NCBI RefSeq assembly: GCF_002102155.1
Contig: NZ_LQOU01000016.1
Span: 62,001 to 126,000, forward strand
Source: Mycobacterium europaeum
GTDB lineage: Bacteria; Actinomycetota; Actinomycetes; Mycobacteriales; Mycobacteriaceae
Direction of reading: 5' to 3'
DNA: 64,000 bases
Under the pieces are notes generated by a model. The model did not search any database. It saw nothing but the letters and a program-made list of their open reading frames with translations, and was not told where the DNA came from. Made by a program: the position numbers and the translations under genes. Positions 50,586 to 59,856 of this stretch are shown piece by piece. The stretch's first letter is position 1, and every line of letters begins with the position of its first letter.

Positions 50586-51566
50586 TCAACCTGCGAACCG
50601 CAAAACCTCGCTGAGCGGTCGACGGGGCGTAAACCTCGGCGGTTCGGCCGCTGGGGGTGCCACGCCCACCCGCACCAGAACCTGCGGCCTCCTGCCCTCT
50701 TCCAGGAGTTCGGCGATCATCTCGCGCGTGACTTTGAGCTCGGTGACGTGAGTTACCGGGCACGTCGCCAGGTTCGCCATCGTGCATTCCAGTAACAGCG
50801 CCGAGAGCGCTTCGCCGGACAACAGCGCGTCAAGTCGAGTGTCGCCGTCGGTGGACAGCATCACAATTGTCGACTCGTCTTCGGGGATTTCGGTGCGCCG
50901 TTCCCGGTTATGCGTCATCGGGAACGTCCGCGCGATGTCGACGCGCTCGCTCTCGGCCGGCGAGACCAGAGCGCTGTACGGAACGCCCTCTGCTCCCTCG
51001 AACGGCGTTGTCCACCAATGCAGCTCATTGTGGTACGCGGTGTCATACAGGCGCAGCGACTCGGCCATCCACGACGCCCGCGCCAGCCTGTCGCGTACGT
51101 CGTTGGCCATCACGTCCAGATGCACGGCATCGTTGTCGATGGCACCACGCAGGGACTGCTCGAGCGCTTCGAAGTTCATCGGTGCGATGAATGGCAATCG
51201 GTCGGTTCGGCGTGCCCAGATCGCGCCCGCGCGCCGCCGTTCGGCGTCGGTGACGCTCCCCACCGAGGTGAAGTCGACGGACGCCAGATGGTTGGGATCC
51301 TTCGGATCGGGGAGGCGGGAGATCCGGGCTTGCCGCCCCGCTGCGGCGAGCGCCACTCGAAGGTGGTCGAGCGCCGCGCCACAGCTGATCAGCGCCTCCC
51401 GGCCGGACCGGTCGAAGACCATCGCCCGGCTTGAATCGAGAAAGAGCTGCAGCTGACCGCGGCCGGCCGTCCACAGCCAGGGTTGGCTGTTATGCAGGGA
51501 CGGCGCGCGGCATGCTGACCGCACCGCGTCCTCAACGAGTTCGGTGTCCGCCATGGCGGCTGGCAT
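50586..51566 (-). CDS. Acg-family nitroreductase-like protein
   Basis: 326 aa. CRAPSLHNSQPWLW and DRSGREALISCGAALDHLRV are the signature of the mycobacterial Acg family (Rv2032, Rv3127, Rv3131), FMN-binding and mostly DosR-controlled. No clear DosR box was found upstream. Start ATG 51566 with GAGG ahead. Confidence 0.85.
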   Translation of the reverse strand: MPAAMADTELVEDAVRSACRAPSLHNSQPWLWTAGRGQLQLFLDSSRAMVFDRSGREALISCGAALDHLRVALAAAGRQARISRLPDPKDPNHLASVDFTSVGSVTDAERRRAGAIWARRTDRLPFIAPMNFEALEQSLRGAIDNDAVHLDVMANDVRDRLARASWMAESLRLYDTAYHNELHWWTTPFEGAEGVPYSALVSPAESERVDIARTFPMTHNRERRTEIPEDESTIVMLSTDGDTRLDALLSGEALSALLLECTMANLATCPVTHVTELKVTREMIAELLEEGRRPQVLVRVGVAPPAAEPPRFTPRRPLSEVLRFAG

Positions 51567-51712
51567 ATCGACCTCAATTCTTCGCCCGACACCGAGCATC
51601 CCACTTCCCGAGCCGCTTGTCGGTCGAGTGCTCCAGATTTTGCAATGAACCCCCCGGGACGGACCGGCGGGTGACAATCGGTGTGCAACCAATCCCGTTA
51701 AGGACGGTGGCG

Positions 51713-52007
51713 ATGGTAGGAAACCAAGAGGGCATCGGCATCCTGAAACTCGAATGCCCGCAGGGTCATCCGGTGGGCAGGCTGCTCAAGGACGCCCCCC
51801 CATCAGGCGGTCGCCTACGACCCCGGCGCCCAGGCGGGGCCGCGCCGGTTCTGGCCGGACGAAGACGACCAGCCGCAGTTCAAGACGACCTGCAGATACT
51901 GCGAGAAGCCGGTGGCACAAGCCACGGCCACGCTGCAGAGCGCACTCGCGACGTTGCTCGACGACGCATCCGCCACCAGCGCCACGGCGACGCTGCCGTA
52001 TGTCTGA
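51713..52007 (+). pseudogene. Small zinc-type protein, frameshifted at C7
   Basis: Starts GILKLECPQGHPVGRLLKD; after C7 (51795-51801) the sensible frame is one base off, reading HQAVAYDPGAQAGPRRFW ... TTCRYCEKPVAQ to TGA at 52007. With one C less it is ~97 aa with a CPQ-H and C-x2-C site. True break or sequencing error unknown. Confidence 0.6.
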
Positions 52008-52020
52008 CCGGCCGCCGCCG

Positions 52021-52041
52021 CTACTGTAAGAGCGACAGTAG
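52021..52041. promoter_or_regulatory. Inverted repeat CTACTGT-N7-ACAGTAG before echA
   Basis: Perfect 7-bp arms, 22 bp ahead of the GTG start. A regulator site is likely; the cognate protein is not identified. Confidence 0.55.
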
Positions 52042-52063
52042 CGACCGACGCACGAGGAGTCCC

Positions 52064-52903
52064 GTGGCGCAGACACCGACGACATCGCAGAGCACGCCCC
52101 GCCCGCCGGAGGGCGATTGGCTCGGCACCCCCTATCTGACCTTCGAGCGCCAGGGATCGATCGCGGTGTGCACCATCGACCGGCCCGAGGCGCGCAACGC
52201 ATTGACGCCCGCGATGTACTTCGGAATCCGTTACGCCGTGGGCCGTGTCAACGAGGACAGGGATCTGGCCGGGCTGCTGCTCACCGGGACCGGAGACGTC
52301 TTCGCGCCCGGCGGCGACATGGGCGGCGGGGGAGCCACGGACAACTGGATCACCTTCGGCGGCGCGCTGGGCATGGACGTCACCCCGTTCGACGCGGTCC
52401 GCACCTCCGCGAAACCCGTCGTCTCCGCGGTCAACGGACTGTGCCAGGGCGGCGGATTCCAGATCGCGCTGTGCAGCGACCTGGCCGTGGTCAGCGAGCG
52501 GGCGACCTTCCGCGTGCCCGAGCTGTTCCGCGGCTACGCCGACACCTATTACAGCCAGATGCTCACCCGCGTCATCGGGCCGGTGCGCACCCGCGACCTG
52601 ATGTTCACCGGACGGGTGCTCACCGCGGCCGAAGCGCTGGACTGGGGCCTGGTCACCCGCGTGGTCGCACACGACGACCTGCTCGCCGAGGCGAAAGACC
52701 TGCTTGCGCAATGCTGCCGCACCGCGCCGCGCGCCCGCGGCGTCATCAAGTCCAGTATCGACAGCTATCTGGGCCTCTACGACCGCATCGGCATGACCAG
52801 CAGCCTCAGTGAGGCCGAGGCGCGCGAGGGCTTCCGCGCGTTCAAGGAGCGCCGCTCGCCCGACTGGGTGCACCCGGACCTGCGGGTCGACGGGCGGTTG
52901 TGA
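52064..52903 (+). CDS. Enoyl-CoA hydratase/isomerase (EchA type)
   Basis: 279 aa crotonase fold: oxyanion residues DVFAPGGDMG and GLCQGGGFQIALCSD, PELFRGYADTYYS. Beta-oxidation or related chemistry. GTG 52064 preceded by GAGGAG. Ends one base before the convergent MBL gene. Confidence 0.88.
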   Translation: MAQTPTTSQSTPRPPEGDWLGTPYLTFERQGSIAVCTIDRPEARNALTPAMYFGIRYAVGRVNEDRDLAGLLLTGTGDVFAPGGDMGGGGATDNWITFGGALGMDVTPFDAVRTSAKPVVSAVNGLCQGGGFQIALCSDLAVVSERATFRVPELFRGYADTYYSQMLTRVIGPVRTRDLMFTGRVLTAAEALDWGLVTRVVAHDDLLAEAKDLLAQCCRTAPRARGVIKSSIDSYLGLYDRIGMTSSLSEAEAREGFRAFKERRSPDWVHPDLRVDGRL

Positions 52904-53695
52904 TCACCACAGGTCGAGCCACTCGCCGCGGGGAGCGACCCGGAGCCGGTCGCTGATCCCGGCCCGATCGAACGCCGCCGCGAACTCGTCGACGCCCTCG
53001 CTGAAGTGGGCCCAGCCGTCGACGTGGGCCGGGATCACCACCCGGGCGCCCAGGATCTCGGCGGCGGCCGCCGCGCGGGCCGCGGTCAGGGTGAGCGGTC
53101 GCCCGCGCTCTTTGACCGGCACGGTGGCCGCCCCCGCGAACAACACCGCGACGTCGATGACGCCCGCCCGGTCGGTCACGTCCTTGACCGCCGCCATCGA
53201 GGCGTTGTCGCCACTGAGATAGACGGTGGGCAGGCCGGGCCCGGACAGCACGAAGCCGGTCACCTCGCAGTTGACGTGGCCGCTTTCGTCGCGCTGCCCG
53301 TCGGCCGGGCCATGCACCGCCGGAACGGCTTGCACGTCAAGCGATCCGGACAGTTCGTAGGTCTGCCAGGGCGCCACCCCCACCGCCGGCGGGCCCAGCC
53401 GGCCCGCGGCCCCAGGGTGGGTGAGCACCAAGGGGGCGGCAAGGGCCATCCGGCGGCCGGCGTCGTCGAGGTTGTCGGGATGCTGGTCGTGGCTGATCAA
53501 CACCGCGTCCACCCGGCCCAGCGCCTCGGCGCTCACCGCGGGGCCGGTCAGCTTGGTCAGGTAGGAGTGCACGCCGGGCGGGTCGAACGTCGGATCGATC
53601 ACCAGCCGGTGGCCCGCGATGTCGACCACCGTGGTCGGGCCGCCCAGCACGCTGATCGCGCATTCGCGCCGGCGCGCGTCCACCGGCGCGGTCAT
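52904..53695 (-). CDS. MBL-fold hydrolase
   Basis: 263 aa. LISHDQHPDNLDD metal motif (variant of H-x-H-x-D-H), VYLSGDNA and VIPAHVDGW. UlaG-like. Start overlaps the FadD stop (4 bp), so coupled with the ligase. Confidence 0.82.
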   Translation of the reverse strand: MTAPVDARRRECAISVLGGPTTVVDIAGHRLVIDPTFDPPGVHSYLTKLTGPAVSAEALGRVDAVLISHDQHPDNLDDAGRRMALAAPLVLTHPGAAGRLGPPAVGVAPWQTYELSGSLDVQAVPAVHGPADGQRDESGHVNCEVTGFVLSGPGLPTVYLSGDNASMAAVKDVTDRAGVIDVAVLFAGAATVPVKERGRPLTLTAARAAAAAEILGARVVIPAHVDGWAHFSEGVDEFAAAFDRAGISDRLRVAPRGEWLDLW

Positions 53696-55251
53696 ACCGC
53701 TCGTGTCCGGCCGCGCCAATACGGTTGGCGCAGATCGGTTTTGAGGATCTTGCCGCTCGCGTTACGGGGCAGTGACTCCACGAACTCCACCGTTCGCGGG
53801 CATTTGTAGCCGGCGAGGTGCCGGCGGCAGAACGCGATGACGTCGTTGGCGTCGACCTCACCCGCGGGCACCACGATCGCCTTGACCGATTCCCCCCAGA
53901 AGTCGTCGGGCACCCCGATCACCGCGGCGTCGGCGACGGCGGGATGCTCGATGAGCACGCTCTCCACCTCGGGGCCGTACACGTTCTCCCCGCCGGTGAT
54001 GATCATGTCCTTGAGCCGGTCCTCGATGTAGACGTAGCCGTCGGCGTCCAGGCGCCCCACGTCGCCCGTGCGCACCCAGTCGTCGCCGGTGATCGTCTCG
54101 GCCGTCGCCTCCGGCCGGTTCAGATAGCCGCTCATGTTCTGGTTGCTGCGCACCCAGATCTCGCCGGGCTCCCCGGCGGCGACCTCGACGCCCGTTTCGG
54201 GATCGACCACACGAATCTCGGTGCCCAGCACCGCCTTTCCGGCTGCCAGCTGCAGGTGCGGACGGGCGGAGTCGCGGTGATCGGCGTCGCTGAGCGCGGT
54301 GACCGCGCCGCACAGTTCCGTCTGCCCGTACACCTGAACGAATCGGGTCTCGGGCCAGGTGGACAGCGCCCGGTGCAGCAGCGGCAGCGGCATGGGCGCC
54401 GCCCCGTACACGATGTAGCGCAAGCCCGCGACCGTGGCATGCGCCGCCTCGCCGGCGTCGAGGAACCGGGCGATCACCGGTGGGACGAAGAACGCGTGGG
54501 TCGCGCCGGCCCGCACCGCGCCGATCAGGGCGGCGGCGTCGGGCTCGCGGGTCATGATCGTCGGCACCCCCGCGCGAATTCCGAAGAGCGCGTAGCCGAT
54601 TCCGCCGACATGGAACAGGGGCATGGCCACCAGGTTGGCGTCCCCGTCGTCGAACGGGAAGGCGGGCGCCAGGTTGGCGGCGTGGTTGACCAGCGCGCGC
54701 TGGCTCAGCAGCACGCCCTTGGGTCGCCCCGTGGTGCCGGAGCTGTAGATCACCAGCGCGGTCTCGCCCTCGTCGACGCCCGCGTCGCCCTCGGTGGGCG
54801 CCGCCGCGGCGAGCAGGGATTCGTACTCGTCACCCACCGCGACGATGCGCTGCACGCCCGGCACCCGTGCGGCGGCCGCCTCGGCCGCCGACTGCAGCTC
54901 GGCGCCGACGAAGAGCAGCCGCGCCCCGCTGTCGTCGAGCACGTGCACGAGTTCGTCGCCGATGACGCGCCAGTTGACGATGGTGGTCACCGCCCCGATC
55001 GACGCGGCGGCGAAGAGGACCTCGAGGCAGGCGGGGTGGTTCTTGTCCAGGAACGCCACGCACTGCCCCCGCTGGACCCCGGCGGCGCGCAGCGCGCCGG
55101 CCACGCGGCGGATCCGCGCGGCCCAGTCAGCCCAGGACCACTGCTGTTCGCCGTAGCGAATGGCCACGGCGTCGGGCCGCTGCTGTGCGTGCCGATCGAC
55201 GAACCCGGCCAGTGTCTCGGTCGTGTTCGCCGCGGTGTCGGCTGGTGGCAT
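53692..55251 (-). CDS. Acyl-CoA synthetase (FadD family)
   Basis: 519 aa ANL enzyme: YSSGTTGRPKG (P-loop), YGQTEL, TGDVGRLD, catalytic Lys in NASGKILK. Activates an acid as acyl-CoA. ATG 55251 has GGGGGAA upstream. With EchA and SDR it suggests lipid or xenobiotic acid catabolism. Confidence 0.9.
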   Translation of the reverse strand: MPPADTAANTTETLAGFVDRHAQQRPDAVAIRYGEQQWSWADWAARIRRVAGALRAAGVQRGQCVAFLDKNHPACLEVLFAAASIGAVTTIVNWRVIGDELVHVLDDSGARLLFVGAELQSAAEAAAARVPGVQRIVAVGDEYESLLAAAAPTEGDAGVDEGETALVIYSSGTTGRPKGVLLSQRALVNHAANLAPAFPFDDGDANLVAMPLFHVGGIGYALFGIRAGVPTIMTREPDAAALIGAVRAGATHAFFVPPVIARFLDAGEAAHATVAGLRYIVYGAAPMPLPLLHRALSTWPETRFVQVYGQTELCGAVTALSDADHRDSARPHLQLAAGKAVLGTEIRVVDPETGVEVAAGEPGEIWVRSNQNMSGYLNRPEATAETITGDDWVRTGDVGRLDADGYVYIEDRLKDMIITGGENVYGPEVESVLIEHPAVADAAVIGVPDDFWGESVKAIVVPAGEVDANDVIAFCRRHLAGYKCPRTVEFVESLPRNASGKILKTDLRQPYWRGRTRAV

Positions 55252-55282
55252 TGATTCCCCCAGGTAGGTGAGTTCGTTCCTC

Positions 55283-55322
55283 TTGAGTGTGCACTGGGGG
55301 CGTTGAGTGTGCACTGAGGGTG
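55283..55322. repeat. Two 20-bp tandem repeats before fadD
   Basis: TTGAGTGTGCACT begins both units (55283, 55303). Nearby CACGCAAAGCC occurs twice, also 20 bp apart (55353, 55373). Likely control region of the fadD unit. Confidence 0.6.
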
Positions 55323-55398
55323 GGAGCTAGGCGATTTTCCCTCCGTGGACTCACACGCAAAGCCCTGGATACCCACGCAAAGCCGAGCCGCAGCGCGC

Positions 55399-55992
55399 TC
55401 ATTCCATCGACCGGATCATCATGCCGCCATCGCCTGCGGCTTGGGGGGTCGCGTTGTTGTCCTGACGGTAATCGACGAACGCCGACTGCTGAGTCGAGGT
55501 GTTCAGCAGTTCGGTGAAGGTGCCGATGACGGGGATCGCGCCCTCGGGTGCCAGCACGTCGGCGGTGTAGTCGATGGAGGCCTCCTGCTGGAACTTCGGC
55601 CCCGGCAGCGTCCTGGTGCGCGGCTCGCTGACTTCCCGCACGTTGCCCAGGACGGCCGATGCGGTGCTGGCGAACTGATCTTTGTCCGCTTGCAGGACGG
55701 CCACCACATCCGTTCCGCCGGCCGGTTTGACGGTGACCCGCATCTGCGCGCTGCGGTCGGCGTTGCTGAGCGCCACCCAATTCGGCCCGCGGTGGCCGAG
55801 TGTCCAGCCGGGCGCGGGAACGATCGAGACGCCCTGGGCGATGGCGATCGGCTCGCCCGAGGTGAGCCGCACCGAGGGCGGCGAGGTGGTGGTTCCGATC
55901 ACGACGATGGCCGCCGCGACGGCGGTGGCCACGATCACCGCGACGGGGGCGACCCGCCGCGGACGTAGCGGCTCGGGTGTCGACGTAAACAT
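55399..55992 (-). CDS. Membrane-anchored hypothetical protein
   Basis: 197 aa: one N-terminal membrane helix (APVAVIVATAVAAAIVVIG), then an extracellular domain (SIVPAPGWTLGHRGPNWVAL, VLNNTSTQ-type end). Shine-Dalgarno TAGGAG. Conserved mycobacterial type, no known function. Confidence 0.75.
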   Translation of the reverse strand: MFTSTPEPLRPRRVAPVAVIVATAVAAAIVVIGTTTSPPSVRLTSGEPIAIAQGVSIVPAPGWTLGHRGPNWVALSNADRSAQMRVTVKPAGGTDVVAVLQADKDQFASTASAVLGNVREVSEPRTRTLPGPKFQQEASIDYTADVLAPEGAIPVIGTFTELLNTSTQQSAFVDYRQDNNATPQAAGDGGMMIRSME

Positions 55993-56222
55993 GTGTTGGC
56001 TCCTAATCCGGCCCTGGGCGAAGGGGGTGATGCGCCCGCTAGTTTTCACCATGTCCCCGCGGACGGGCGCTGTTCAAGACCGGGCCGCTATTTGCCGATA
56101 GCTCTCTGCTATCAAACCGACCGTCTCCGGCGCCACCGCAGAGTTTGCCCACGTGCGAGCGGTGCGGTGTGTCAACATGTCTGCGGCCTGACACGATCCT
56201 TCAGCAGAGGGGACCAAGAGTG

Positions 56223-57008
56223 GTGAACCCTGACCGTGCCCGCTCACGCACGTTCGTCGTGACGGGCGCCGCATCCGGAATCGGCCTGGCGACCGCGAGG
56301 CGCCTGTTGGCCGAGGGGGGCACGGTCGTCGGCGCCGACCTGGCCGACCCGCTCGACCTCGGGCCCGGGTTCGAGTTCGTGACCGCGGACGTGACCGACG
56401 AGGCCGCGGTCGCCGCGGTGCTGGCCGCCGTGCCCGATCGCCTCGACGGCGTCCTGCACGCGGCCGGCGTCGCCGGGGGAGGCCCGGTCCATCTGCTCGA
56501 CCGGGCCGAATGGCAGCGGGTGATCGAAACCAACCTCACCGGCACGTTCCTGGTCGCCAAGGCGGCGCTGGCGCGGATGATCGAGCAACCCCGGGTGGAC
56601 GGCGAACGCGGTTCGCTGGTGACCGTCGCCAGCGTCGAGGGCCTGGAGGGCACGGCGGGCGGCAGCTCGTACAACGCGGCCAAGGGCGGCGTCGTGCTGC
56701 TCACCAAGAACATCGCGCTCGACTACGGGCCCAGCGGCATCCGGGCCAACGCCATCTGTCCCGGCTTCATCGACACGCCGATGGCCCAGAACGTCTTCGG
56801 CCTCCCCGGCATGGAGGGCCCGCTGCAATCAATCACCGCCGAGCACGCCCTGCAGCGGCTGGGCCGGCCGGAGGAGGTCGCGGCCATGGCGGCGTTCCTG
56901 CTGTCGCCCGACGCCTCCTTCGTCAGCGGCCAGGCCATCGCCGTCGACGGCGGCTACACCGCCGGCCGCGACCACGGTGTCGTCAAACTCTTCGGCTTTC
57001 CCTCCTAG
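56223..57008 (+). CDS. Short-chain dehydrogenase/reductase
   Basis: 261 aa classical [12 protein letters not shown] cofactor motif, active-site SSYNAAKGG (Tyr-x3-Lys), PGFIDTPMA. Substrate likely a hydroxyacyl or steroid. GTG 56223 or 56220. Confidence 0.88.
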   Translation: MNPDRARSRTFVVTGAASGIGLATARRLLAEGGTVVGADLADPLDLGPGFEFVTADVTDEAAVAAVLAAVPDRLDGVLHAAGVAGGGPVHLLDRAEWQRVIETNLTGTFLVAKAALARMIEQPRVDGERGSLVTVASVEGLEGTAGGSSYNAAKGGVVLLTKNIALDYGPSGIRANAICPGFIDTPMAQNVFGLPGMEGPLQSITAEHALQRLGRPEEVAAMAAFLLSPDASFVSGQAIAVDGGYTAGRDHGVVKLFGFPS

Positions 57009-57025
57009 CGCCTTAAGATTCGCGC

Positions 57026-57958
57026 ATGGTCACTCCCGACGAGGCGATCGAGGCGATTCGGGGCACCGGCGGTGCGCAGCCGGGCTGCCGCGCGCTGCAC
57101 GCCAAGGGCACGCTCTACCGCGGCACGTTCACCGCGACACCTGATGCGGTGATGCTCACGCGCGCAAAGCATCTCGACGGTTCGACGATCCCGGCGCTGA
57201 TTCGCTTCTCCAACGGCGCCGGCAACCCCAAGCAGCGCGACAACGTGCCGGGGATCCGCGGCATGGCGGTGAAGTTCACGCTGCCCGACGGCTCCACCAC
57301 CGACGTGTCCACCCAGACCGCGCGACTGTTCGCCTCGAGCACACCGGACGGATTCGTCGATCTGCTCAAGGCGATGCGGCCCGGCCTGACCACACCGCTG
57401 CGCATGGCCACCCACTTGCTGACCCATCCCCGGCTGCTCGGCGCGCTGCCGGTGCTGCGGGACGCGAACAGGATCCCGGCCAGCTATGCCACCACCGAGT
57501 ACCACGGCTTGCACGCGTTCCGCTGGGTCGCCGCCGACGGCAGCGCCAGATTCGTTCGCTACCACATGGTTCCGGCCGCCACCGAGAACTACCTGTCGGC
57601 GTCGGCCGCCCGGAGCGAGGGTCCGGACTTTCTCACCGACGAGCTGAACGCGCGCCTGCAGGGCGGGCCGGTGCGATTCAACTATCGGGTGCAGATCGGC
57701 GGGCCCACCGACTCGACGGTCGACCCGTCGGCGCCCTGGCAGAGCACGCAGATCGCGACCGTCGGCACCCTGGAGATCACCGGCCTGGAGACCGAGCGCG
57801 AGCATGGCGGCGACATCGTGGTGTTCGACCCGATGCGGGTGACCGACGGCATCGAGCCCTCCGACGATCCGGTCCTGCGCTTCCGCACGCTCGCGTATTC
57901 GGCGTCGGTGAAGCTCCGCACCGGCGTCGACCGCGGGGCCCAAGCGCCACCCGCCTGA
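57026..57958 (+). CDS. Catalase-family peroxidase (SrpA-like)
   Basis: 310 aa, small catalase. RALHAKG has the distal His, IRFSNGAGNP, and RTLAYSASVKLR the heme Tyr motif. Leaderless: TAAGAT at 57013-57018, 7 nt before ATG. Confidence 0.85.
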   Translation: MVTPDEAIEAIRGTGGAQPGCRALHAKGTLYRGTFTATPDAVMLTRAKHLDGSTIPALIRFSNGAGNPKQRDNVPGIRGMAVKFTLPDGSTTDVSTQTARLFASSTPDGFVDLLKAMRPGLTTPLRMATHLLTHPRLLGALPVLRDANRIPASYATTEYHGLHAFRWVAADGSARFVRYHMVPAATENYLSASAARSEGPDFLTDELNARLQGGPVRFNYRVQIGGPTDSTVDPSAPWQSTQIATVGTLEITGLETEREHGGDIVVFDPMRVTDGIEPSDDPVLRFRTLAYSASVKLRTGVDRGAQAPPA

Positions 57959-58022
57959 CGACAACCTCGCCCCGCCGGTCGCCCGCGAGCCGAAACCGGC
58001 GGCAGGCTAGGGTTTTTCTTCA

Positions 58023-58808
58023 GTGTCGCCTTCCCACATGCTTCTGATCTGTTTGGCCGGGTTCGGCGCCGGCGCCATCAACGCGCTCGTCGGGTCCGGC
58101 ACCCTGATCACGTTCCCCACGCTGGTCGCCCTCGGCTTCCCGCCGGTCACGGCCACCATGTCCAACGCGATCGGTCTGGTCGCCGGCAGCGTGTCGGGCA
58201 CCTGGGGTTACCGCGCCGAGTTGCGTGGCCAGTGGGACCGGCTGCGCTGGCAGATCCCGACGTCACTGGCCGGCGCGGTGCTGGGCGCGTTCCTGCTGCT
58301 GCATCTGCCGGAAAAGGTCTTCGCCGAGGTGGTGCCGGTGCTGTTGGTCCTGGCGCTGACGCTGGTGGTCGCCGGGCCGCGGATCCAGGCCTGGACGAGC
58401 CGGCGGGCCGAGGCGGCGGGCCGTTCGGCCGAGCACGTCACGCCCGCCCGGATGGCCGTCCTGGTGCTCGGCACGTTCGCCGTGGGCGTCTACGGCGGCT
58501 ACTTCACCGCGGCGCAGGGCATCCTGCTGGTCGGCGTGATGGGTGCGCTGCTGCCGGAATCGGTGCAGCGGATGAACGCTGCCAAGAACCTCATGACACT
58601 GGTGGTGAATGTGGTTGCGGCGGTGGCCTATACGTGGGTGGCCTTCGACCGGATCAGCTGGCCGGCCGCGGGGCTGATCGCGGCCGGCTCGCTGGTCGGG
58701 GGAGTGGTCGGGGCCCGCTACGGGCGCCGGTTATCGGGCAACGCGCTGCGCGCCACCATCGTGGTGGTGGGCCTGATCGGGTTATATCGACTGGTCGCCA
58801 TCGCGTGA
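58023..58808 (+). CDS. TSUP (TauE/SafE) transporter
   Basis: 261 aa, about eight helices; repeats FGAGAINALVGSGTLITFP and VYGGYFTAAQGILLVGV are the family pattern. Sulfite/sulfonate export likely. TAGGGT -10 is 9 nt before GTG. Confidence 0.87.
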   Translation: MSPSHMLLICLAGFGAGAINALVGSGTLITFPTLVALGFPPVTATMSNAIGLVAGSVSGTWGYRAELRGQWDRLRWQIPTSLAGAVLGAFLLLHLPEKVFAEVVPVLLVLALTLVVAGPRIQAWTSRRAEAAGRSAEHVTPARMAVLVLGTFAVGVYGGYFTAAQGILLVGVMGALLPESVQRMNAAKNLMTLVVNVVAAVAYTWVAFDRISWPAAGLIAAGSLVGGVVGARYGRRLSGNALRATIVVVGLIGLYRLVAIA

Positions 58809-58833
58809 CGGAAAAGGCTGGGGCCCAAAGGAT

Positions 58834-59225
58834 TCAGCTCAGCGTGGCGGCGGCCGCCTCCTCGATCACGTCCATCACGCCACCCCGCCTGCGCCACGCC
58901 CGCAGCTGGCGCATCGCCCCGTGTTGCCCTGCTCGGCGACGCGGTCGAGTTCGGCTGCGACGCGGTCGAGTTCGGCTGCGACGCGGTCATATTCACCGAG
59001 CGACTCCAGCGCCGGCCGCGCCCGCCGCACCAGCGCGCCCAGCTGCTCGCGCGCCGGCACCGCTCCGCGCCAGTCCCTCGCCGAGCCCAAAGCTGGTCGC
59101 CACGACGCTGGAAGTCGTTTCCATCTGGCAGCTGCTCAGCTCCAGTTTCGCGGAGCCGGTTCACCGGTGCGCGGGTCGACGAAGAGGAATTCCTCCTTCG
59201 CGCCGAAGGTGGGCGGGTCGCTCAT
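58834..59225 (-). pseudogene. Carboxylate-amine ligase (YbdK/GCS2) remnant
   Basis: Minus strand starts MSDPPTFGAKEEFLFVDPRT, stops early, then KLELSSCQMETTS in another frame, and C-terminal LGALVRRARPALESLGEYDR. A 21-bp unit is duplicated near 58937-58985. Most of the enzyme is deleted. Confidence 0.65.
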
Positions 59226-59263
59226 CCGGCCGGGGGACGGCGATCAGCGGCCGGGCCGCCCCG

Positions 59264-59677
59264 TCACCAACGGGCCGCGGACGCCAGGGCGGAATCGGCC
59301 GTCGGGTAGATCGGCAGCAGCCCGGACAGGCCGCACGCGTCGACGATGCGGGCGACGATCGGCTCGCAGCTCACCAGCCGCAATTCGATGCCGCGCTCCT
59401 TGCAGCGCTTCGCCTCGTCGGTCAGCACCGCGAAGGCGCAGCAGCCCATGAACTCGAGGCCGGTCACGTCGATCACCAGGGGGCCGGGAGCGATGACGAT
59501 GCCGGCCACCTCGGAGACCAGCTGGCGCCAGGTGTGCTCATTGCAGGCGTCGATCTCCCCGCCCGCGTAGACCAGCACCGCCGGGCCGCTGCGATCGGCC
59601 GTCGCGCGCAGCGTGCTGTTCGGATCGCCCAGCTCGTACACCAGCTTCGTGCTCAGCATCAAGTGGGTAGTTGTCAT
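59264..59677 (-). CDS. STAS-domain protein, Rv2638-like
   Basis: 137 aa anti-sigma-antagonist fold: GEIDACNEHTWR, LVIDVTGLEFMGCCAF. The phosphorylated Ser position carries Cys. Two genes from dedA, as in M. tuberculosis Rv2637-Rv2638. Confidence 0.82.
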   Translation of the reverse strand: MTTTHLMLSTKLVYELGDPNSTLRATADRSGPAVLVYAGGEIDACNEHTWRQLVSEVAGIVIAPGPLVIDVTGLEFMGCCAFAVLTDEAKRCKERGIELRLVSCEPIVARIVDACGLSGLLPIYPTADSALASAARW

Positions 59678-59805
59678 AGGTTCTGCAATGGCCGAGCACA
59701 TCGTGGACTCCTAATCGACCGGCGTCTACGACGCTGCGATGGATGCCCGTCCTGCCCTCTGAAGACAGACTCTTCGCGAAAGTGCGAATCTCATTTCTAT
59801 AACAA

Positions 59806-59828
59806 GACAGGTCGGTCTGTCTACCTGT
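59806..59828. promoter_or_regulatory. TetR-type operator
   Basis: GACAG-N6-CTGTC (59806-59821) and ACAGGT-N10-ACCTGT (59807-59828), between STAS and TetR genes. Confidence 0.55.
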
Positions 59829-59856
59829 CCCGGCTAAGAGTATGTTGTGGGTTGTT

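Noticed and set aside
51567..51712. DosR box upstream of the Acg-type gene
   Set aside because: No match to the GGGACT-N6-GTCCC type consensus on either strand.
58718..59164. 148-codon minus-strand frame
   Set aside because: Another frame over the GCS2 pseudogene; repeats of NSTASQP come from the 21-bp duplication.
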